From Burkholderiales bacterium (GTDB taxonomy: Bacteria > Pseudomonadota > Gammaproteobacteria > Burkholderiales > Burkholderiaceae_C), in NCBI GenBank assembly GCA_947451035.1, contig CANFXR010000001.1, positions 1 through 64,000 of the forward strand: DNA of 64,000 nucleotides, read 5' to 3'. Each line of letters starts with the position of its first letter. Positions within the stretch are counted from its first letter, which is position 1. Of the stretch, positions 1 to 8,718 are shown piece by piece. A program made the position numbers and the translations under genes. The notes under the pieces were generated by a model, which was given only the letters and a program-made list of their open reading frames with translations, made no database searches and was not told the origin of the DNA.

Positions 1-327
1 GCGAAGAAGGCAGCTCCTGCGAAGAAGGCAGCCGCTCCTGCGAAGAAGGCAGCTCCTGCGAAGAAGGCAGCTCCTGCGAAGAAGGCAGCCGCTCCTGCGA
101 AGAAGGCAGCCGCTCCTGCGAAGAAGGCAGCTCCTGCGAAGAAGGCAGCTCCTGCGAAAAAGGCTGCTCCAGCGAAGAAGGCAGCGCCTGCGAAGAAGGC
201 AGCCGCTCCTGCGAAGAAGGCAGCTCCTGCGAAGAAGGCAGCCGCTCCTGCGAAGAAGGCAGCCGCTCCTGCGAAGAAGGCTGCTCCTGCGAAGAAGGCA
301 GCTCCTGCGAAGAAGGCCGCCGCTCCT
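1..327 (+). repeat. Tandem 18/21-bp coding repeat (17 units)
   Basis: Seventeen contiguous units of 18 bp (AKKAAP) or 21 bp (AKKAAAP) start at 1, 19, 40, 58, 76, 97, 118, 136, 154, 172, 190, 211, 229, 250, 271, 289 and 307. Eleven are short and six or more are long forms in irregular order; most differ only by the extra GCC/GCT codon. Unit 154-171 has several synonymous changes. The array keeps the reading frame and probably continues left of the window. Confidence 0.9.
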
Positions 328-483
328 GCGAAGAAGGCAGTCACCAAGCCTGCGGCTCCCGCAGCCAAGCCTGCTGCCAAGGCTCCTGCCAAGAAGGCCG
401 CGGCCAAGCCGGCTGCCCCTGCAGCCAAGACGACCCTCAGCCCACAGGCTGCCTGGCCGTTCCCGACGGGCACCAAGCCCTGA
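1..483 (+). CDS. Histone H1-like Ala/Lys-rich DNA-binding protein (C-terminal part, 5' end outside window)
   Basis: The frame is open from the first base to TGA at 481-483, giving 160 residues without the N-terminus. Residues 1-109 are 17 tandem copies of AKKAAP or AKKAAAP; an eighteenth copy breaks off, and a Pro/Ala/Lys tail ends in WPFPTGTKP. Such low-complexity, strongly basic proteins are the bacterial histone H1-like or AlgP-type proteins, which bind DNA without sequence specificity and help compact the nucleoid. The function is inferred from composition; no folded domain is visible. The gene is followed by a strong terminator and converges with the PfkB kinase gene. The repeat number is likely to vary between strains because the DNA repeat is nearly perfect. 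Confidence 0.85.
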   Translation, partial: AKKAAPAKKAAAPAKKAAPAKKAAPAKKAAAPAKKAAAPAKKAAPAKKAAPAKKAAPAKKAAPAKKAAAPAKKAAPAKKAAAPAKKAAAPAKKAAPAKKAAPAKKAAAPAKKAVTKPAAPAAKPAAKAPAKKAAAKPAAPAAKTTLSPQAAWPFPTGTKP

Positions 484-521
484 TTCAGCGGGGCCCGCGC
501 AGGCGGGCTTCGTCGATCATC

Positions 522-546
522 AAACCCGGCTACGGCCGGGTTTTTT
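522..546 (+). terminator. Rho-independent terminator after the histone H1-like gene
   Basis: A nine-base-pair stem AAACCCGGC/GCCGGGTTT (522-530 and 535-543) with a TACG loop runs into a T-tract at 541-546. It starts about 40 bases after the stop codon. The A-run at 522-524 on the other strand may let it work in both directions between the two convergent genes. Confidence 0.85.
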
Positions 547-550
547 GTGT

Positions 551-1456
551 TCAAAGGCCGAGTGAGGCCTTGTCAATCTGGTGGTTTTGACCGCCGCGCG
601 AGGCGATCTTCAGCGCGCCGACGCGGTTGCCGAGTTCAACGCAGCGCTGCAGTGACCAGCCGCGCTCCAGGCCGTACAGCAAGGCGCCGCGAAAGGCGTC
701 CCCGCAGCCCGTGGGATCGAGCACTTCGGTGGCGCTCACACCCGGCACATGGGTGCACAGGCCTTGCTCCCAAACGTCGCAACCCTCGGCACCCAGCGTC
801 ACGATCACACCAGCGAGATGTGATGTCGACAGCGACTCCAGACTTTGTCCGGTGCGGTCGCACAGCATGCGCGCCTCGTAGTCGTTGACCGCGACCCAGG
901 TCGCTTGCGCGACAAAGCGCTTGAGTTCGTCGCCATCGAACATGGGAAGCCCTTGACCCGGGTCGAACACAAAGGGGATCTTCGCCGCGGCGAGCTGCTG
1001 CGCGTGCTCGATCATGGCGTCGCGTCCGTCGGGCGCGATGATGGCGATGCGGATGTCGTCGCGGTCGGGCACCGGCGTGAGTTGCGCCGACTGCATCGCG
1101 CCAGGGTGGAATGCGGTGATCTGGTTGTTGTCGCCGTCGGTGATGATGATGGCCTGGGCGGTGAAGTTGCCCGTGTCGACGCGCACATGGTCCGTGCACA
1201 CCCCCCAGTGGGCCAGGCGCTGAAGGTACTGCGCGCCGTCACTGCCCAGCGCCGCGAGCACCAGCGGCTGGCCACCAAGCTGGCTCAGCGTGTAGGCGAT
1301 GTTGCCCGCGCAGCCACCGAACTCACGCCTGAGCGTGGGCACCAGAAACGAAACGTTGAGGATGTGCACCTGCTCGGGGAGGATCTGTTCGGCAAAGCGG
1401 CCGCCGAAGTTGGTGATGGTGTCGAACGCGAGTGATCCGCAAATCAGGGCAGGCAT
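551..1456 (-). CDS. PfkB-family carbohydrate/nucleoside kinase (adenosine kinase-like)
   Basis: The 301-residue protein has the ribokinase/PfkB fold. A glycine-rich N-terminal signature (FGGCAGN) lies near residues 47-52. The C-terminal ATP/anion-hole signature at 247-257 reads DPTGCGDAFRG and contains the catalytic base Asp253. The family transfers the gamma-phosphate of ATP to a sugar or nucleoside hydroxyl; the substrate cannot be read from sequence, although the general shape resembles bacterial adenosine kinase-like members. The usual Ala of the GAGD motif is Cys here. The gene is the last of the minus-strand accBC-prmA-DUF3426 string, 24 bases after its neighbour, so it is probably cotranscribed. 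The ATG at 1456 is the natural start. Confidence 0.85.
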   Translation of the reverse strand: MPALICGSLAFDTITNFGGRFAEQILPEQVHILNVSFLVPTLRREFGGCAGNIAYTLSQLGGQPLVLAALGSDGAQYLQRLAHWGVCTDHVRVDTGNFTAQAIIITDGDNNQITAFHPGAMQSAQLTPVPDRDDIRIAIIAPDGRDAMIEHAQQLAAAKIPFVFDPGQGLPMFDGDELKRFVAQATWVAVNDYEARMLCDRTGQSLESLSTSHLAGVIVTLGAEGCDVWEQGLCTHVPGVSATEVLDPTGCGDAFRGALLYGLERGWSLQRCVELGNRVGALKIASRGGQNHQIDKASLGL

Positions 1457-1480
1457 GGGGGCTCCGGGGGAACGGGGGTA

Positions 1481-2443
1481 TCAGGGATAGAACACTTCGA
1501 CGGTGTAGCCGCTGACCTTTCGGCCACCGACGACCAGGTTCAGTCGCAAAGGGGTATCGACCCCGGGTGCGAGCAGCGTCCCCACGGAGCCGAAGTCGGC
1601 CGGCAGCAGCGCACGGCGCGCCACCAGTTCACCATCGGTGTCCGTCAGTGACAGGTCGAGCGCAGGCATGGCCACCGGGAGCGCCCCGTGGTTTTGCAGC
1701 GTGACCACAAGCTTCAACGCGCCGGGGGCATCGGCCCGCTCGGCTGCGGTCAGGGCCGAGTTTTCGATGCTCACCGACTCGATGCGATGCAGCGGGTCGA
1801 TGCTGCAGCCGGTGGCCGCGCAGTAGCGGGTCAACCAAGGTTGCGTGGCAGGCCACTGGGCCGCGATCTGGTGCCGCCAGTGGTAGGCCAGCTGAGCGCC
1901 CAGGCCCAGCAACATCAGCAGCGCCAGCAGGGCCAGCGCCAGCCGCACGGGCGTGCGCTGCCAGCGCTGATTGCGATCGGCCTGACGCACAAAGCCCGGT
2001 GCTCTGGCTGAATCGGTCATCGGCTCAAGCCAGCCCGGATCGTCGGCCGGCGACTTCGTGGTTTCGGCGTCACCCGGGTGGCTCGCCGGATCCCTGAACA
2101 CGTCCGCCGAATGCGCGCGGGACTCGATCTCGAAGGCGTGGTCGTCCTCTAGCGCCGTCCTCGGGACAGCACCCGCTGCGAAGGCATGAGTCGAGTCTGG
2201 CAGCGCGTCGGGGACAGCGACAGCCTCGGGCCGAGGCTCTTCGGAGTGCGCCTCGTTCGTTGGCCCGGGGCCTTCCTCGTTCCAGGCTGGCGGGGTGTCG
2301 TGCTCGAGGTCGAACAGCCCTTGCTCTGCGTCGAAAACCGCATGGCAACGCCCGCAGCGGACCCACCCTTCGGACACCTTGAGTTGGTCCAGAACGACCC
2401 GAAAGATCGTTCCGCAGGCGGTGCAACGGGTGGCGAGACTCAT
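1481..2443 (-). CDS. Zinc-ribbon and DUF3426 membrane protein
   Basis: The 320-residue protein begins with a small zinc ribbon: Cys7-x2-Cys10 and Cys30-x2-Cys33, the MJ0042-type finger. An acidic, Pro-rich linker follows. One transmembrane segment lies near residues 165-190 (LALALLALLMLLGLGAQ), and a C-terminal DUF3426 beta domain follows. The family is common beside prmA in betaproteobacteria but has no firmly known function; a cytoplasmic zinc finger tied to a periplasmic domain would suit sensing or envelope assembly, which is inference. It lies 22 bases downstream of prmA. Confidence 0.85.
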   Translation of the reverse strand: MSLATRCTACGTIFRVVLDQLKVSEGWVRCGRCHAVFDAEQGLFDLEHDTPPAWNEEGPGPTNEAHSEEPRPEAVAVPDALPDSTHAFAAGAVPRTALEDDHAFEIESRAHSADVFRDPASHPGDAETTKSPADDPGWLEPMTDSARAPGFVRQADRNQRWQRTPVRLALALLALLMLLGLGAQLAYHWRHQIAAQWPATQPWLTRYCAATGCSIDPLHRIESVSIENSALTAAERADAPGALKLVVTLQNHGALPVAMPALDLSLTDTDGELVARRALLPADFGSVGTLLAPGVDTPLRLNLVVGGRKVSGYTVEVFYP

Positions 2444-2465
2444 CGCCGAATCATGCCACGCGGCC

Positions 2466-3368
2466 TCACGCTGGCCGATGTGCTGTCATCAGGATCCAGC
2501 CGTCTTCGGCGTCGCTCGTGGCCAGCGTCAGCCACGGCGCATAGGCTTCGATCAGCTCATCGGCCTGACGCTCCAGGATGCCCGCCAGCACCAGGTCACC
2601 GCCGGCTTGCACGTGTGCGCAAAGCAGCGGTGCCATCAACTTCAGCGGCGTGGCCAGGATGTTGGCCAGCACCAGCGGGTACTCGCCGCGTGCGATGTCG
2701 GGCAGCCCCGCCTGCATGGTCGCCCCGTTGTCGCGGGCGTTGTCGATCGTGGCTTGTACCGCGTCGGGATCGATGTCGACCGCCTCGATGCCGCGCGCGC
2801 CATGCAGCGCCGCACCGATGGCCAGAATGCCCGAGCCGCAGCCGTAGTCCAGCACCCGCTCCCAACGCGCACCGCGCTCGGCTGCGTGCTGCGCGATCCA
2901 GCGCAGGCACATGCGGGTGGTCGGGTGCGTGCCGGTGCCAAACGCCATGCCGGGATCCAGCCGGATCACCCTTTGCGCCTCGGCGGGCGTCTCGTGCCAG
3001 CTTGGCACCACCCAGAAGTCGGGCGTGATCGGCACGGGTGTGAATTGCGATTGCGTCAGCCGCACCCAGTCCTGATCGACCAGCGGCGTGATCGATTGCA
3101 GTTGCACCGCGCTCGCCCACTCCTGCGCGAGCAACAGATCGGCAGCACCCTGCGCGGCATCGCCGTCGTTGAACAGCGCCTTCACGATCGAGCGATCCCA
3201 GCCGTTGCGGGCCATCGGCATGCCGGGCTCACCGAACAGCGCGCGCTCGGCCTCGGTGTCGGCATCGGCGTCTTCGACCGACACCGACAGCGCCCCGAGC
3301 TCGTCCATCAGCGCATCGCTCACCGACTCGGCCTCGTCCTGCGGACACAGCAGCAGCAATTCGACCAT
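2466..3368 (-). CDS. prmA: Ribosomal protein L11 methyltransferase PrmA
   Basis: This SAM-dependent enzyme trimethylates lysines and the N-terminus of ribosomal protein L11. The 300-residue product has the PrmA N-terminal domain (MVELLLLCP start). The family's GTGTHPTT stretch lies near 144-151, the SAM motif I DYGCGSG near 174-180, and a late NILATPL substrate motif follows. A GTG four codons upstream (3380) is in frame, but the ATG at 3368 has AGGTGG eight bases before it and matches the usual family start. It follows accC by 30 bases, a common betaproteobacterial order. Confidence 0.93.
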   Translation of the reverse strand: MVELLLLCPQDEAESVSDALMDELGALSVSVEDADADTEAERALFGEPGMPMARNGWDRSIVKALFNDGDAAQGAADLLLAQEWASAVQLQSITPLVDQDWVRLTQSQFTPVPITPDFWVVPSWHETPAEAQRVIRLDPGMAFGTGTHPTTRMCLRWIAQHAAERGARWERVLDYGCGSGILAIGAALHGARGIEAVDIDPDAVQATIDNARDNGATMQAGLPDIARGEYPLVLANILATPLKLMAPLLCAHVQAGGDLVLAGILERQADELIEAYAPWLTLATSDAEDGWILMTAHRPA

Positions 3369-3398
3369 TTCAGTACCCACCTGGGGAAGCGGTGGACA

Positions 3399-4748
3399 TC
3401 AACGCTTGTGCCCGCTCATCCACTCCTCGAGGTAATGGATGCTGGTGCCGCCTTCGACGAACTTCGCATCCACCATCAACTCGCGGTGCAGCGGGATGTT
3501 GGTCAAGATGCCCTCGATCACGGTTTCCGACAACGCGATGCGCATGCGCGCCAAGGCCTGTTCGCGGGTGTCCCCGTGCACGATGATCTTGCCGATCATC
3601 GAGTCGTAGTGCGACGGCACGAAGTAGTTGGCATAGGCGTGCGAGTCAACGCGCACGCCCGGTCCGCCCGGCGGGTGCCAGGTCGTGATGCGACCGGGTG
3701 ATGGCGTGAACTTGTACGGGTCTTCGGCGTTGATGCGGCACTCGATCGAGTGGCCGCGCGTTTCGACCTCGCGTTGCGTGAACGGCAGTTTTTCCAACGC
3801 AGCGATGCGAATCTGCATCTGCACGATGTCGATGCCGGTCACCAGTTCGGTCACCGGGTGCTCGACCTGGATGCGCGTGTTCATCTCGATGAAGAAGAAC
3901 TCGCCGTTCTCGTAGAGGAACTCGAAGGTGCCAGCGCCCCGGTAGCCTATCTTCTTGCACGCAGCCACGCACCGTTCGCCCAGGCGCTCGATCGCGCGGC
4001 GGGGAATGCCCGGCGCGGGCGCTTCTTCAATGATCTTCTGGTGGCGCCGCTGCATCGAGCAGTCGCGGTCGCCCAGCCACAGCGCGTTGCGGTGCTGGTC
4101 GGCGAGCACCTGGATCTCGATGTGGCGCGGGTTCTGGAGGAATTTCTCCATGTAGACCGCCGGGTTGCCAAACGCCGCTCCGGCCTCGGTGCGTGTGGTC
4201 TGCACCGCATGCAGCAAGGCGGCTTCGGTGTGCACCACCCGCATGCCGCGTCCGCCGCCGCCGCCGGAGGCCTTGATGATCACCGGGTAGCCGATGGCGC
4301 GCGCGGCCTTGACGATTTCGCGTGGGTCTTCGCCGAGCGCGCCTTCGCTGCCCGGCACGCACGGCACGCCCGACCTGATCATGGCCTGCTTGGCCGAGAC
4401 CTTGTCGCCCATCATGCGGATGCATTCGGGCGACGGGCCGATGAAGGTGAAGCCGCTGCGCTCGACGCGCTCTGCGAAGTCGGCGTTTTCCGACAGGAAG
4501 CCGTAGCCGGGGTGGATGGCCTCGGCGTCAGTGACTTCGGCGGTCGAGATGATCGCCGGCATGTTGAGGTAACTCAGCGATGACGCCGCCGGTCCGATGC
4601 ACACCGCCTCGTCGGCGAGCTTGACGTACTTGGCCTCGCGGTCGGCTTCGGAATAGACCACCACCGACTTGATGCCGAGTTCACGGCAGGCGCGCTGGAT
4701 GCGCAGTGCGATTTCGCCACGATTGGCTATGAGTATTTTCTTGAACAT
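3399..4748 (-). CDS. accC: Acetyl-CoA carboxylase, biotin carboxylase subunit
   Basis: AccC carboxylates the biotin carried on AccB using ATP and bicarbonate, the first half-reaction of malonyl-CoA synthesis. The 449-residue length is normal. Visible signatures are the N-terminal [14 protein letters not shown], the ATP-grasp glycine loop GGGGGRGM, the [17 protein letters not shown] stretch and the [14 protein letters not shown] catalytic region. The frame is open upstream for 25 more codons, but those residues do not fit the family and the ATG at 4748 does. It lies 13 bases after accB, so the pair is an operon. Confidence 0.96.
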   Translation of the reverse strand: MFKKILIANRGEIALRIQRACRELGIKSVVVYSEADREAKYVKLADEAVCIGPAASSLSYLNMPAIISTAEVTDAEAIHPGYGFLSENADFAERVERSGFTFIGPSPECIRMMGDKVSAKQAMIRSGVPCVPGSEGALGEDPREIVKAARAIGYPVIIKASGGGGGRGMRVVHTEAALLHAVQTTRTEAGAAFGNPAVYMEKFLQNPRHIEIQVLADQHRNALWLGDRDCSMQRRHQKIIEEAPAPGIPRRAIERLGERCVAACKKIGYRGAGTFEFLYENGEFFFIEMNTRIQVEHPVTELVTGIDIVQMQIRIAALEKLPFTQREVETRGHSIECRINAEDPYKFTPSPGRITTWHPPGGPGVRVDSHAYANYFVPSHYDSMIGKIIVHGDTREQALARMRIALSETVIEGILTNIPLHRELMVDAKFVEGGTSIHYLEEWMSGHKR

Positions 4749-4761
4749 CAACGAACCCGGC

Positions 4762-5208
4762 TCACTCGACGATGAACAGGGGCTGGCCGAACTCCACCGC
4801 CTGGCCGTTCTCGCACAGCACACGGGTGACCTTGCCGGACTTGTCGGTTTCGATCTCGTTCATGATCTTCATGGCTTCGATGATGCAGATGGCCTCGCCT
4901 TCCTTGACCTCCGTGCCGATCTCGGCGAGCGGCTTGCCGCCGGGGCTCGCGGCACGGTAGAACGTGCCCACCATCGGTGACTTGACCACGTGGCCGGTTT
5001 CCACAGGCGCTTCGGCCGCGGCGAGTGCCGCGGGCTGAGCCGCCGCCACGGGCAGCGCCATCGCCGGGGCCGGCGCGTAGCTCACCATGGCTGCGCGCGG
5101 GTCGGCCTTGACGATGCGCACCTTGCCTTCGGCTTCGGTGATTTCGAGTTCCGAGATGTTCGATTCCGACACCAGATCGATCAGCGTCTTGAGTTTGCGT
5201 AAGTCCAT
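4762..5208 (-). CDS. accB: Acetyl-CoA carboxylase, biotin carboxyl carrier protein
   Basis: AccB carries the biotin that shuttles CO2 between the carboxylase and carboxyltransferase parts of acetyl-CoA carboxylase. The 148-residue protein has a conserved N-terminal helix region ([13 protein letters not shown]), an Ala/Pro-rich flexible linker at about 45-70, and a biotinyl domain whose EAMKIMNE motif puts biotin on Lys114. The open frame extends 56 codons upstream, but the ATG at 5208 matches family starts. It is the first gene of the accBC pair. Confidence 0.96.
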   Translation of the reverse strand: MDLRKLKTLIDLVSESNISELEITEAEGKVRIVKADPRAAMVSYAPAPAMALPVAAAQPAALAAAEAPVETGHVVKSPMVGTFYRAASPGGKPLAEIGTEVKEGEAICIIEAMKIMNEIETDKSGKVTRVLCENGQAVEFGQPLFIVE

Positions 5209-5281
5209 GCGAGAGCTCCAACAGGGTGTCTGGTCAGACGTGGGACAGAGGGTTCGTTCTGCGCGGTGGGGGTGACCCACA

Positions 5282-5295
5282 GGTGCTGCGCAGCA
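5282..5295. repeat. Perfect 14-bp palindrome in the accB leader
   Basis: GTGCTGCGCAGCAC lies between the aroQ stop and the accB start (5209-5311). It has no spacer and no following T-run, so it looks more like a protein-binding site or a chance palindrome than a terminator. Confidence 0.35.
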
Positions 5296-5311
5296 CGGAG
5301 CGGTTGGCGGT

Positions 5312-5749
5312 TCAGCGGCCGGCGTGGTGCATCGCGTGATCGAGCGCCAGGCGGTAGCCATCGGCGCCCAGTCCACAGATCACGCCCACCGCCAGATCGG
5401 AGAAATAGGAGTGATGGCGAAACGGCTCACGCCGGTGAATGTTCGACAGGTGCACCTCGATGAACGGAAGGCTCACCGCGGCAAGGGCATCGCGCAGACC
5501 CACGCTGGTGTGGGTCAGGGCGGCGGGGTTGATGATGATGAACTGGCTGCCATCGGTGCGCGCAGCCTGCACACGGTCGATGAGCGCGCCTTCGTGATTG
5601 CTTTGAAACGTGTGAACAACCGAGCCGGCCTGGGCGGCTGTTTGCACCAGATCGGCGTCGATCTGCTCAAGCGTGCGGCTGCCATAGACGCCGGGTTCAC
5701 GGGTTCCCAGCAGATTCAGGTTGGGTCCATGGAGCACGAGGATTTGCAT
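5312..5749 (-). CDS. aroQ: Type II 3-dehydroquinate dehydratase
   Basis: AroQ removes water from 3-dehydroquinate to give 3-dehydroshikimate, step three of the shikimate pathway. The 145-residue length is standard for the dodecameric type II enzyme. Visible are the start [17 protein letters not shown] with catalytic Tyr22, [11 protein letters not shown], the [11 protein letters not shown] substrate loop and [11 protein letters not shown]. The gene is 103 bases upstream of accB on the same strand. A second shikimate gene, aroE, lies in the same minus-strand block. Confidence 0.95.
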   Translation of the reverse strand: MQILVLHGPNLNLLGTREPGVYGSRTLEQIDADLVQTAAQAGSVVHTFQSNHEGALIDRVQAARTDGSQFIIINPAALTHTSVGLRDALAAVSLPFIEVHLSNIHRREPFRHHSYFSDLAVGVICGLGADGYRLALDHAMHHAGR

Positions 5750-5891
5750 GTAGATGATTCGGCACGCCTCTCGGGCACCGGGTCGCTGGTCTGCAGGGGG
5801 CGGACTTTACGCTGTTTGAGGTGCGTTCGCGTGTTTTGAAACCAAATGGGCGTGCGGTCGAATTTTGGCCGGGGGCACACGCGATCCGGGA

Positions 5892-6419
5892 TCAGCCACC
5901 CACCTGGGTCACCCAGCGAGCCAGATCGGCGGGTTTGAGCGCACCCAGCTTGCGGTCCATCACGCGGCCATCGCGCCCCAGCACCACGGTGAACGGCAGT
6001 GAACCTTCCGGGTTGCCCAGCGTGCGGGCCAGTTCGCTGCCGTCCAGCCCGGCCAGGCCGATCGGAAAACTCACCGGGCGCCGCGCGAGGAACTCGCGCA
6101 CCGGCGTGGGGCTGTCCACCGCGAGCCCGACCACGTGCCAGCCGCGCGCTTGTTGCTGGCGATGAAACTCGTCGATCAGGGGCATTTCCCGGATGCACGG
6201 CGGGCACCAGGTGGCCCAGAAGTTCAGCAGCAACGGCGCGCCGCGCAGGCTTGCGAACGCCAGTTCACCGCCGCCGGGCTGCTCGAAGCGCTGGGCCCAG
6301 AACTCAGGGCCGGGGGCGTCGTCAGCGCCGCCGCTCACCCGGTTCAGGCTGGCAAGACCTGCGCCGCCCGCCAGCGCCGCGGCGGCCACCCCACCCAGGA
6401 TCCAGATGCGTCGATTCAT
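5892..6419 (-). CDS. TlpA/ResA-like periplasmic thioredoxin
   Basis: The 175-residue protein has an N-terminal signal or anchor segment (residues 4-25) and a thioredoxin fold with the redox motif WCPPC (Cys72, Cys75). Such proteins reduce disulfides in exported proteins, for example apocytochromes c. The target here is unknown. The ATG at 6419 overlaps the stop of the upstream gene as ATGA, so the two are probably translationally coupled. A longer open frame upstream is a shadow of that gene. Confidence 0.85.
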   Translation of the reverse strand: MNRRIWILGGVAAAALAGGAGLASLNRVSGGADDAPGPEFWAQRFEQPGGGELAFASLRGAPLLLNFWATWCPPCIREMPLIDEFHRQQQARGWHVVGLAVDSPTPVREFLARRPVSFPIGLAGLDGSELARTLGNPEGSLPFTVVLGRDGRVMDRKLGALKPADLARWVTQVGG

Positions 6420-7015
6420 GTCGGGTTCTCCATTCGCTGTCGCAGCGCGGGCAAGTCGCCGCGCTGTGTCCGCCCGCTGGCGTCGGGCTTGAGCCCGCCG
6501 CGCAGGTCGTCGTGATCGAGCACCGTGAGGAACACGGTGACTTCTTCGCCGAGCGCGCGGCTCGGGCTGCTCACGCGCAGCACATCCACGGGCAGGTTGC
6601 GTGGGCCGGGCTGGCTGCCGATGTCGAAGTCGATGCCCCGGTCGAGCATGCCCATCTCGGCGGACTTCGGGTCGTCGCAATACAGCTCGATGTGCACGCT
6701 CGACAGCCGGGTGGCGGTGCCTCGCCACACCGCGCCGGTGAGGTGGGGTCGAAATTGGGCGAGTCGCCCCATCCAGGCGGCGGCCACTTCGCGCAAGGCG
6801 GCCAGTTCGCCCGGTTGGCTGTCGGCGCAAAACAGCGCCAGATAGGCGCGCACCTCGTCTTCCACGGCGGTGTTGTCGGGCAATGCGGCCGCGCGCGTGC
6901 TGCGCTTGCCCAGGTCGCGCGCCGCACGGCGCTTGGCGGGCCCGTACTCGAGGCCTTCTTCGACCACCAGGCGCGCGGCGCTGGCGGCGATCTCGGCGGT
7001 CAGTTCTGAAGACAT
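6416..7015 (-). CDS. Conserved hypothetical protein, coupled to the TlpA-like thioredoxin
   Basis: I do not recognise a named domain in this 199-residue soluble protein. The N-terminus is Ala/Glu-rich and helical, with a basic KRRAARDLGKR stretch near 28-38. The middle has an alternating hydrophobic pattern (SSVHIELYCDDPKSAEMGML), and there is no signal peptide or membrane segment. It overlaps tlpA by four bases and sits 22 bases after mtgA. It looks like a family restricted to Burkholderiales; the real-gene call rests on intact length, codon use and tight packing. Confidence 0.7.
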   Translation of the reverse strand: MSSELTAEIAASAARLVVEEGLEYGPAKRRAARDLGKRSTRAAALPDNTAVEDEVRAYLALFCADSQPGELAALREVAAAWMGRLAQFRPHLTGAVWRGTATRLSSVHIELYCDDPKSAEMGMLDRGIDFDIGSQPGPRNLPVDVLRVSSPSRALGEEVTVFLTVLDHDDLRGGLKPDASGRTQRGDLPALRQRMENPT

Positions 7016-7037
7016 GGCTGGGTGGTGCGCCGGTGCG

Positions 7038-7793
7038 TCAAGGCAACTCGACCGAGCCCATGCGCGCCGACACCGTGGCCGCTCGCGACTGCAGGTAGGG
7101 CGAATCGGGGCGTTTTTCGAACCGCTTGGGCGCGGGCAGCATCACGGCCAGCCGCGCGGCGGCCATGGGCGTGAGCTGCGCGGCACTGGTGTGAAAGTAG
7201 TGCTGCGCGGCGGCCTCGGCGCCGAAGATGCCCTCGCCCCACTCGACGCTGTTGAGGTAGATCTCGAGGATGCGGCGCTTGTCGAGCATGGCCTCGAGCA
7301 TGAAGGTGAGGACGAACTCCTGCGCCTTGCGCAGCAGATGCCGCTCGCTGCTCAGAAACAGGTTTTTAGCCAGCTGCTGGGTGATGGTCGAGCCGCCGAT
7401 CACCTTGGGTTCGACCTTGCGCGGGGTCTTGGTTTCGTCGCGGGCGTTGATCGCCTCGGCGCGGGTTTGCGCCTTCTGGTTGCGCTCCCAGGCCTTTTCG
7501 AGCGCGTCCCAGTCAACGCCGTTGTGTTCGGCGAAGCCGGAATCCTCGGAGGCAATGACCGCGCGTTTGAGGTTGGGCGAGATGCGCGCGTCGTTCACCC
7601 AGTGCTGGCTCCACCCCAGCGTGTGCTTCTCGCTCAGCAAGCGCCAGATCTCGGACCGCTGGAAGCTCGTCGAGGCCGGATCCACCACCGCCATCAGCGC
7701 AATGCGCAGCGCAAAGTACAGCTGCAGCGCGACCAGCGCCAGCGCCACGAGGGCGATGAAGCGCAGCAGCGACGCCTGCGCGCTCTTTTTCAC
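7038..7793 (-). CDS. mtgA: Monofunctional peptidoglycan glycosyltransferase
   Basis: MtgA polymerises lipid II into glycan strands at the outer face of the inner membrane. The 251-residue product has one N-terminal membrane anchor (about 10-35) and the GT51 motifs: [12 protein letters not shown] with catalytic Glu83, [15 protein letters not shown], and [14 protein letters not shown]. It lacks the penicillin-binding transpeptidase domain. The GTG start at 7793 overlaps the aroE stop as GTGA; the much longer open frame upstream is a shadow of aroE. Confidence 0.93.
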   Translation of the reverse strand: MKKSAQASLLRFIALVALALVALQLYFALRIALMAVVDPASTSFQRSEIWRLLSEKHTLGWSQHWVNDARISPNLKRAVIASEDSGFAEHNGVDWDALEKAWERNQKAQTRAEAINARDETKTPRKVEPKVIGGSTITQQLAKNLFLSSERHLLRKAQEFVLTFMLEAMLDKRRILEIYLNSVEWGEGIFGAEAAAQHYFHTSAAQLTPMAAARLAVMLPAPKRFEKRPDSPYLQSRAATVSARMGSVELP

Positions 7794-8710
7794 GGCGTCT
7801 TGCCCGCAGCGGCAGCCAGCCGCTGTTGCAGCGCGGCGAGCACCGGGGCGGTGTCGGGACGCACGCCGCGCCAGACGAAAAACGATTCGGCCGCCTGCTC
7901 GACCAGCATGCCCAGTCCGTCGCGCCCGCGTGCCCCGTGGGTCGTGGCCCAGTCGACGAAGGGCTGCGCCGCGGCGCCGTACATCATGTCGAGCGCCAGC
8001 GTGCCGGTGCGCAGTGAATCGGCCGGCACCGGCACGCCGCCGCCATGCAGGCTGCTCGCGCTGGCGTTGACCACCACGTCGAATCCGCGGCCTGGCTGCT
8101 GCAAGCCGGCCACGCGCAATCTCACGCCGTGCGCCGCGGCCCAGCCGGCATGCCGCGCGGCCAGCGCCTCGGCCTTGTCGGCCGTGCGGTTGCACAGCAC
8201 CAGTTCGGCCGGGCGGGCGGCGATCAGTGCGCCCAGCGCTCCGGCGGCGGCGCCACCGGCACCGATCAGCAGCACGCGCGCGAGCGCCAGCGGCACGCCG
8301 GCGTTGTGTTCGATGTCGCGCACCAGCCCGGCGCCGTCGGTGTTGTCGGCCAGCCAGCCGCCGTCGTCGAAGCGCAGCAGGTTGGCGGCTTGCGCCAGCG
8401 TGGCCCGTTCGGTGGCGCGTGCGCCCAGCGCAAACGCCTCGAATTTGAACGGCACCGTGACGTTGCAGCCACGGGCCGGACCGCTCAGCGCCGGTGCGGC
8501 GTCGGAAGCAAACTCGCCCAGGCTGCCACCGGGCGCTGTCGCGTAGGCCCGGATCGCCTGCGCGAAGCCGCCTTCGTCGAGCGGGCACAGCAGGCGTCCG
8601 TAGCGCAGCGCCTGCCCGGTGGCCGCCGCGAACATGGCGTGGATGAACGGCGACTGGCTGTGCGCCACCGGGTGGCCCGCCACGGCGTAGTGGTCGATGG
8701 GAGTCATCAA
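7790..8710 (-). CDS. aroE: Shikimate dehydrogenase
   Basis: AroE reduces 3-dehydroshikimate to shikimate with NADPH. The 306-residue protein is slightly longer than the usual ~275. It carries the substrate motif HSQSP, the catalytic pair Lys89 (NVTVPFK) and Asp125 (ADNTDGAG), and the NADP-binding glycine loop [10 protein letters not shown]. Met1 and Met2 are adjacent, so the start could be 8707. It is followed by mtgA with a GTGA overlap and preceded by the TonB-like gene with an 8-base gap. Confidence 0.93.
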   Translation of the reverse strand: MMTPIDHYAVAGHPVAHSQSPFIHAMFAAATGQALRYGRLLCPLDEGGFAQAIRAYATAPGGSLGEFASDAAPALSGPARGCNVTVPFKFEAFALGARATERATLAQAANLLRFDDGGWLADNTDGAGLVRDIEHNAGVPLALARVLLIGAGGAAAGALGALIAARPAELVLCNRTADKAEALAARHAGWAAAHGVRLRVAGLQQPGRGFDVVVNASASSLHGGGVPVPADSLRTGTLALDMMYGAAAQPFVDWATTHGARGRDGLGMLVEQAAESFFVWRGVRPDTAPVLAALQQRLAAAAGKTP

Positions 8711-8718
8711 GACGTCTT

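Noticed and set aside
1..327. CRISPR-like or noncoding tandem array
   Set aside because: Units are contiguous without spacers and keep an Ala/Lys reading frame, so it is a coding repeat.
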